From: Lepturacanthus savala
Taxonomy: Eukaryota; Chordata; Actinopteri; Scombriformes; Trichiuridae
Assembly: GCA_030544235.1 (NCBI GenBank)
Contig: CM060463.1
Location: 18,725,690 to 18,789,689 of the forward strand
Direction: 5' to 3'
DNA length: 64,000 bases
A model generated the notes under the pieces. It did no database searches. It had not been told where the DNA came from and worked only from the letters and a program-made list of their open reading frames with translations. The first letter of the stretch is position 1, and each line of letters begins with the position of its first letter. The position numbers and the translations under genes are program-made. Below, in pieces: positions 57,631-64,000 of the stretch.

Positions 57631-57855
57631 TTGGCTAGGTCACTTGCAGTCGTAAAAGTAAAAGACGGAATTGGAATTTATTCGCAGGATGGATATAAGG
57701 GTTTTGTGAAAGATGGGCAGTATTTCAGATTTGATTTTCAAGAATTATGCGACATATTAGAAAAAATGTGCAGGATATTGCTGATTACACGGGAATTTGT
57801 GCGATCGCAAAATAACGAACTGGAAGGACTGAGTTATATGCAGCAGTCATTGTAA
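57631..57855 (+). other. Open frame of 74 codons, unknown
   Basis: Peptide starts MARSLAVVKVKDGIGIYSQD and has balanced, soluble-protein-like composition without low complexity. No matching family is known to me, and no splice sites were established. It follows repeat-like DNA (57290-57620), so a transposon origin or chance is more likely than a gene. Confidence 0.2.
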
Positions 57856-57870
57856 TATGTTTCCCGTCCA

Positions 57871-57909
57871 CTCTCCCTCTCTCTCTCTCTGTCTCTCTCT
57901 CTCTCTCTT
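57871..57909. repeat. (CT)n microsatellite
   Basis: CT units with a single G interruption. Pyrimidine-rich DNA continues to about 57990. Confidence 0.9.
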
Positions 57910-58010
57910 TCCCTCAGTTTCTTCCTCTCATCTTCCCTTCATCATTGCTCCTCATCTTTCCTCATCTCTCGTTGCCATTGCTCCTCTGGCCTGGAGGCGT
58001 CCCCGGGCTC

Positions 58011-58032
58011 TTTTTTTTTTTTTTTTTTTTTT
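58011..58032. repeat. Poly(T) run
   Basis: 22 T in a row. Could be a retroposon poly(A) tail on the minus strand, but no element is recognised upstream of it. Confidence 0.85.
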
Positions 58033-61000
58033 ATTGTACCAGTGCTTCGGAAGAGAGAAAAAAAAAGCCACTTCTGTCCCTTTAGAGCCTTTCGTGTTTC
58101 AGAGGGGCAACATTAATCTTTCACCATGCAAGCGACACACACGCCCCAGGCAACAAATGATCTTTTACTTTATTTATTTCAATATTTCCGCTTGCTCGTC
58201 TCACCCTAATTGGTTGCCCATCCTGCCTGTGAGATCACGGAAGCTTGTGGGTAAAAACAGTGCCACTGACAGTTTCACTTAGTGTTGCAGCTGCTGATGC
58301 TAAGATCTACCGATGCTCTCCTGCTGGGGAGACACACACATGTTTGATTGCAGCTCTTACATAAGATGCTGATGTAACGGTAGGCAGGATCCAGGCAAGA
58401 GAAGCAAACAATAGAGAAACAGCAGGCTGAGTCTTTTATTGTGGTGTCATTGTGAGAGCCACAGAGTAGAAGTTATATTGTGTGTCTTATTGGTCACTCT
58501 TATGTGAGGTGGACTCTTCCCTACTGTCATCTGTCACAGGGCAGCTGACAGCCTTGGACGAAATGCTCTGAATGGGCCCCATTGTAAAAAGGTTCTGTGG
58601 TGCCATAAATAATCTGATGTTTTTCCACTTCTACAATGAGTCTCTTGTTGTCCATTACGAGAACCTCTGCCCAAATGACTTCTGAACTGTTGCCATTGGA
58701 TATGATGTAATGTTGATGCAGGCGTTTTGATATATGATCGGCGCATTGTGTTTTATTTTTGAAAGGTGCTGGAAGTTTTATGCTGAAACTGTATCTGACT
58801 TCCTGTCTGATGCGATCCGATGAGTTTAGATTGGCATGATTTAGAAATGGGCTCCTTGAAAAATAGACTTGTAATGGATTCTCAGCTCTATGACGTGAGG
58901 AGCCAAAGCTGGGATGTTGCTGATCCAGTCTATGGCGCTCTTGGTGGAAACTATCTTATTGATTTTAATGGCGGCTGCTTGCACCATCAGATATTTGAAC
59001 CACATTGTTTTTAAGCCATTGTGGTTATCATATATGGTGTTCAGTATGACTGCCAGCCCCTCTTTTGTAACATGAATGGTATTTTTTTTTAGCCCAGCTG
59101 GATTGGGTTACTTTACGGGGCTGGAAAACTTTGGCTGTGCTTTGTCTTTCCTGGCTCTGCTCTGCCCTGCTAGTTCCTGCATCATCAGAAGAAGCTTTTT
59201 TTTTAAATATCTATTTATCAAATTTTTAAGGTTCCTGGTTTCTTCTTCTCTTTTCTCTTTTCTTATCTTTTTTGTGCCCTTAACTTGTACTGAGACCTGT
59301 TGACATACTGAAGTGCTAATCAAATGATGTAAAGAGACCAAACCGTTTTGGAGGTGGTAGGGGGTTCTTGATTTCTATTTCAAGGACAAAAAAGGTGTGA
59401 AAAATAATCATTTCTTTAATGTAAATATATACATTTCTTCCACCAAGAGGCATCTGTTGAAATTAAACAGAATAATTACTACCCAATTTCATGAGTTCTC
59501 CCATACCTTTCCTGGGCCCGGGACAAGATACCTGTTTGCCCCCCCTGACCCCTGACAGTGGGCCTGATCTGTCAGACTATTAACACCAATGCTCTGCTTG
59601 AAATGACTTTGCAACCCCACCTATTAAGCAAAATTTTAAAATATCTAAGAGGTAGATGATCTGATATGATAAATACTGTACATTTCTATACTTTCCTTTC
59701 TTTTCCTAAATCATTTGTTCTGATCGCATCTTGCAGAGGTCTGATAAACTCTAATCAGGACCTTAGAGGGGCGTGGTTGTTCTGCCCTTGGCCTGATCAG
59801 AATGGCAGATTAAAACCTGGCACATTGCTGACATTTGGGGATTATATGAACTAGAGACAGCCACAAAGAGACAAAGATTCACTCTTTGTCTGTGCTTGAT
59901 ATACAATTCATTTGTTTTGTGGGGAATTTCTTGTTTTTCTTTTTTAAGAAACTATAAGAGATTAAGAAAAAAAAATGTAAAAGTGCTTTATAACAACAGC
60001 ATATTATATGAAAAAGTGTCTTAGTTAAGCGAGAATTGTTTTTTAATTGTTGGCATTTGTAACTGTTTAATTATGAACTGTATTGGATGCCACATCAAAG
60101 TCAAGGACTGTAAAACAGTAGAATAAATTAACTCACTTTTGGATTCTGATGCAAATTTGAATGAACTCCTCACCTGTGACAGTAATGTGTTACCATCGCA
60201 ACAGCAGCTGAGGCTCATGTCATAGTATTAAAAGCAGAAAATGCATGATGTAAAAATAATCAAACAAACCTTCCATACACTAATTGGACTATTTATTGAT
60301 CGTGCCAAAATGCACTTGTAATTGCTAGTTTTCAAGAGGAGCACAAGCCAGTGTCATATCCAGTATCTTCGTCCTTTAGATAGCAATGACAACTGTACTG
60401 AAAGTTTCGCTAGAGGTAGTGTTCCGGGAGTGGTCAGGCGTAAAGAAAGTACAGTGAGATCTTGAGGGCAGGTTGATGCCAATGTGGAAAGACATCTTAG
60501 CGGAAAGGTGGTCCATGGTGCAGCGCATCACGCTGTGCTATTTAGAGCAGAGCAATTAGTAAGATGCATTTGACAGATGGCTGATAGGCAGGTGCACAAA
60601 GCTCCAATCACTCTGCTCCTGAGCAGAAACATGGCAAAAAAAAAAGAAAAGAAAAAAGTGTATGTATGAATGTATGTAACAGATAATGGCACACTCTCCA
60701 GCCTTAAGGTGCATAAAAGAGTAAAGAGTCTTCCTGCAATCAGGCAATTTTGTCAAATTTTACTGGAAAACCACTGATGAATCCATTTCTAAAACTCAGC
60801 ATATTTTTACCAATCAAAAATATTCAGTAAAAGTCTATGCCCAATATTCACATTTTAGGTTGTAGCGTATGATTGACAGGTTTTGAAGGGAATGGAAAGT
60901 AGTGAGGTTGAAAAAGGACATGAAAAGTTTAATTGGTGAAATTGGTTGGAAATTGTGGATTTTAGAGCGTTTTCGGTTTTCATTTGGTAAATATGTGTAA

Positions 61001-61075
61001 TATTGCTACAGTGAACAAACTGTACAAGAGATGTCATGCACTACACTTCCACCTGCACTTATATGTGGACTGTGT

Positions 61076-61081
<6 letters not shown>
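58033..61081. other. Unassigned intron 2 sequence
   Basis: Mixed DNA with T- and A-rich patches (59080, 60640). No exon or transposon end recognised. Confidence 0.45.
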
Positions 61082-61106
<25 letters not shown>

Positions 61107-61107
61107 A
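61082..61107. repeat. Poly(A) run
   Basis: 26 A in a row, preceded by GTAAAT. May mark the tail of an unrecognised retroposon on the plus strand. Confidence 0.85.
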
Positions 61108-61190
61108 CACCCAAATGCTGGATTCTTATTGTAATTTTAAATATTGAATGTGTGGGGTAAAAAATAATTACCACTGATCTGTTCCACTGC

Positions 61191-61509
61191 GGGGCAACAC
61201 AGTGGCACAGGGGTTAGCGCTGTTGCCTCACAGCAAGAAGGTCGCAGGCTCAAGACCTCCTTGGTCCTGGGTCTGGGACCTTTCTGTGAGGAGTTTGCAT
61301 GTTCTCCCCGTGTCTGCGTGGGTTTTCACCGGGTTCCTCCCACAGTCCAAAAACATGCTGAGGGTAATTGGAGACTCTAAATTGCTCATATGTGTGAATG
61401 AATAGTGTGTGTGTGTGCCCCACGATTGGCACAATCTGGTGTGTATCCCTGCCTCTCGCTGTAATGCTCCAGTAGAATAAGCGGATATAGAAGATGAATG
61501 ACTGACTGA
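61191..61509 (+). mobile_element. SINE-like tRNA-headed repeat, copy 6, complete with target duplication
   Basis: Perfect 12-bp duplication CTGTTCCACTGC at 61179-61190 and 61510-61521. A-box-like GTGGCACAGGGGTTAGCG (61202-61219) and B-box GGCTCAAGACC (10 of 11, near 61247) are seen. The tail is ATGAATGACTGACTGA. A few internal bases are lost compared with copy 4. Confidence 0.85.
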
Positions 61510-62112
61510 CTGTTCCACTGCAGGATGCATTGAGAACAGAAATGGCTAAAAAAGTAATGTTCATTAAAGTTAGAAAGGGTTTTGTGTTACACAGAACTTT
61601 AAGAAGTCTGAAAACAGAGAAATAAGATGATCAAACAGATTAGTAAAAATCTGTTAAATGGGTGGCGCAATCCTGCATTTTGAAGCACTCTCTCCAACTT
61701 GGTTGTTGTCCCAATGTTATGGTAATAATACCCTGACTGCATGGTAAAAATTTAGAAATGTCCCAGTGTTACAGTAAAAATGTCCCAAAAAAGGTAAAAA
61801 TCATGAATATATATGAAATATATACTGTAATTCTTTAATTATACATAAGCAATCAAGTTACCCTTGTAATTAGATGAATCAGAAATAATTATTGTGTGAA
61901 TATAAATTTAATTGTAGTAACTGCATGTCATTATGAAAATTAGTCAGTTTTAACCTTCACATTATAGTAATTCCATTGGCCAAGACCCACTTAATGTTGA
62001 AGACAACTTCGCTTTATGTCAAATGGTTCTTCACCTCCATGTCATGTGTCAAAATCATGCATCATTCTTCAAAGTTATGTTTTTCAAATAGATTGAAAGA
62101 AATGTTTAAATC

Positions 62113-62170
62113 AGTCATCAGTGTATTTTACTGATGACTAACGACCAAACTTCCCAGTTTGGTCGTTAGT
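62113..62170. repeat. Two adjacent perfect hairpins
   Basis: Hairpin 1: AGTCATCAGT (62113-62122) pairs with ACTGATGACT (62130-62139) around a 7-base loop. Hairpin 2: ACTAACGACCAAACT (62137-62151) pairs with AGTTTGGTCGTTAGT (62156-62170) around TCCC. They share three bases, so only one can form fully at a time. Confidence 0.85.
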
Positions 62171-62577
62171 TTATGGAGTTAAAGAAGCAGGTTTGACAGC
62201 TGTCCTCTAGCAGATGATATTATGACAGGTTACCAAATTTGAGCATAACTACATGTGCGTAAAATGCTCCGATGCATACCTGCAGCCAATCAGAAAAAAT
62301 ATATATTCACTTCAACCATGGCATAAAAAATATGAAAAAATACTTTTCCACCCTTATCATGATGTACTGCATGTCCCCTATTACAATAATTTGCAAAAGC
62401 TTTCCCTTCTAGTTTTAAGAGGCCATATCACTGTGATACATGGATCAACTCTTGCTCCCCAGCAGCTGGACAACTGAAACACCAGAGTGCCTCTTCTGAA
62501 AGACTTTCACTTTCCATTCCATTCACAATATCACTCAAATGCTGGTATTAACAATACCCTGCCCCTTTCTCATACCA

Positions 62578-62578
<1 letters not shown>

Positions 62579-62614
<36 letters not shown>

Positions 62615-62637
62615 ACGCACACACACACACACACACA
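62579..62637. repeat. Compound (CT)n-(CA)n microsatellite
   Basis: CT run with one TTT interruption to 62614, then CACGCACACACACAC to 62637. Confidence 0.95.
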
Positions 62638-64000
62638 AACATATGCACAAACACTTGACTGGAAATACATTTTTCAGACCTGCACAATGTCAAGACTTGT
62701 ATCGGCAGCAGAGGCTGAATCTAATTTGCATGGTCCTTGTCGAGCCGTTTTACTATTCAATAGCAGTCTCCATCAAAGAGCTCTCAGACCTTTGTGCTGC
62801 TGCCTTGAAGTGAGTAAATGAAAATGAAAAGTGATGATATGATGTACAGTCACTTTTACTCAGGAGGGAAAGCAATTTTATTAGGTCAGCATTAAGTGGC
62901 ATTTTATTTATTTTTTTCCTACATCTGCATATGGAAGGGTCTCTGTAACAGAGCGTTAAAATCTTAAAGTGGAAAAAAAATATCAAAGCATAGTTTGTTC
63001 AGTGTAAGCATTGTTTTCCATATTCATTATATTTGCCCTGTTTGAGTTCTGCCATCTCTCTGCTACCTATTATTTCACTTCTTCTAACATTTACAATGAC
63101 AAAACGTGGAATGACTGCTGCAGATGTCTATAACACAAAGAGTCTCAATGACGTGGTGCCACAGAAGCTGTGCTTTGCTGCAGTATGACATATTTCTCTA
63201 AATGGACCATGGATTAAGAGGACAGCAGGAACATTTTTTAACAAGAGGGTCACGATTCACTCTTCCACGGATGACACGTATGGCTTTTTTATCTTTAGAT
63301 TTGGCAGCTATTAAAAAAAAATGCTCTGCGTTGTCACATTCCTCAAAAGTTTTACCCGTTTTGTCTCGACCTTTTCACAACACACTTTTGAATTCTCCTG
63401 CTGATTGTTGCCACTGCTGTAGTTGAAACTTCGGTGAAAGAGAAATACCTTTCTTGAAGAGTATTTTGCTATCAGCATATTCAACCTTGCAAACATTTTC
63501 TGCAGCTACAGCCTAATGATTTTCATTTGATTTGTTGTATTTTAATGTTTTACAAGCTCAAACTTAAATAATTATATCTTCAAACCCGATGATTCAGCTC
63601 ACTATATACGCTGCAAATGCTATTCTGTAGCTAAGCATGACCCCTGACCTCTGACTCCACCATGAAAGAGGTCAACAGTAAATAGTAGCCATCCTATCAG
63701 CATCTATACAATCACCTCTAAACAATAATTCCTGTTTGAGCTTAGTATGGTCTACAGTGTTCTCTACAACCCATAAAGGTAGAGCAGTCACTACTGAAAA
63801 ATCATACAAATCATAAAATGTCTTTGTATTTTTTCAGTATTGACTAGATTGGCTGAGCTTTAAGGTGTTTCTCAGACAAGTGCCATATAAACATTTTACT
63901 GAGGAAACCACAGAATAACTGAAGTCTTTGTGACAACCACAGATTAAACTGTGACATGTTCCATGTTGTTAAAAAAGGCAGTTAAAGAAAGTTTCACCTC

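Larger units (their letters stand above)
54825..64000 (+). other. ptprg: Inferred ptprg intron 2 (5' part, open at the right edge)
   Basis: After the donor there are 9.2 kb with no second exon. I looked for the expected start of the carbonic-anhydrase-like domain (a segment with a conserved YGPEHW-type motif) in the open frames and did not see it. The interval holds a TTAA-type element, GT, CT, T and A tracts, a SINE-like copy and hairpins, listed separately. Confidence 0.65.
61522..64000. other. Unassigned intron 2 sequence to the window end
   Basis: Holds the hairpins and the CT/CA tract listed separately. No exon seen. Confidence 0.45.

Noticed and set aside
58011..58032. Poly(T) as evidence for a processed pseudogene
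   Set aside because: No homologous coding sequence or target duplication could be seen around it.
57857..58282. 141-codon plus-strand frame
   Set aside because: Built on CT and T tracts (Leu/Ser/Phe runs); no gene evidence.
61082..61107. Poly(A) as evidence for a retroposed gene
   Set aside because: The upstream sequence has no coding potential or known retroposon motif; left as a homopolymer.

Overview
The window is non-coding-rich, AT-rich vertebrate DNA, most likely from a ray-finned (teleost) fish. The evidence is the repeat mix: short Tc1/mariner derivatives, several hAT elements (one with a decayed BED zinc finger), a decayed L2/CR1-like LINE reverse transcriptase, a tRNA-headed SINE-like family with GACT tails, TTAA-flanked miniature elements, and many long (TA)n, (GT)n and (CT)n microsatellites. 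No bacterial-type gene, operon or CRISPR array is present.

I can support one real protein-coding segment: a 117-bp plus-strand exon at 54708-54824 with a branch point, polypyrimidine tract, AG acceptor and GT donor. Its open frame ends in YWAYSG. Its start (LT after a split codon), its end and its basic stretch fit the second coding exon of the receptor tyrosine phosphatase gamma gene (ptprg, zebrafish-type ohnolog a or b not resolved), just before the carbonic-anhydrase-like domain. On this reading, positions 1-54707 are the 3' part of a very large first intron and 54825-64000 the start of the second intron. I found neither the signal-peptide exon nor the first exon of the carbonic-anhydrase-like domain.

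Layout. 1-1000: SINE-like tail, (TA)n, an internally deleted SINE-like copy, a Tc1 fragment, TA/GT tracts. 3.2-3.6 kb: short Tc1 element with both ends. 7.0-7.4 kb: SINE-like copy. 10.7-12.1 kb: repeat fragments. 13.8-15 kb: low-repeat DNA with twin octamer motifs. 18.1-19.0 kb: hAT end, duplicated segment, (TA)n. 22.1-23.0 kb: two SINE-like copies in inverted orientation. 28.5-31.4 kb: two LINE pieces in an order inconsistent with one intact element. 31.4-33.6 kb: Tol2-like fragment, then a 1.2-kb hAT element with a perfect 8-bp target duplication. 35.9-37.0 kb: SINE-like copy next to a short hAT element. 38.5-38.7 kb: a near-perfect 253-bp palindrome. 46.4-46.7 kb: miniature element with perfect 16-bp inverted ends. 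48 kb: another hAT end. 51.5 and 54.9 kb: two copies of a TTAA-type miniature element, the second starting 94 bp after the exon. 61.2-61.5 kb: SINE-like copy with target duplication. 62.1 kb: two adjacent perfect hairpins.

The exon gives one short piece of a neuronal/developmental receptor phosphatase; everything else is intron carrying layered transposon debris and possible, unproven, cis-regulatory islands. I found no convincing new biological system. The most checkable novelties are the 253-bp palindrome, the element fixed beside the exon donor site, and the scrambled LINE pieces. Repeat-family names come from recognition of teleost families and the visible motifs, not from a database search.
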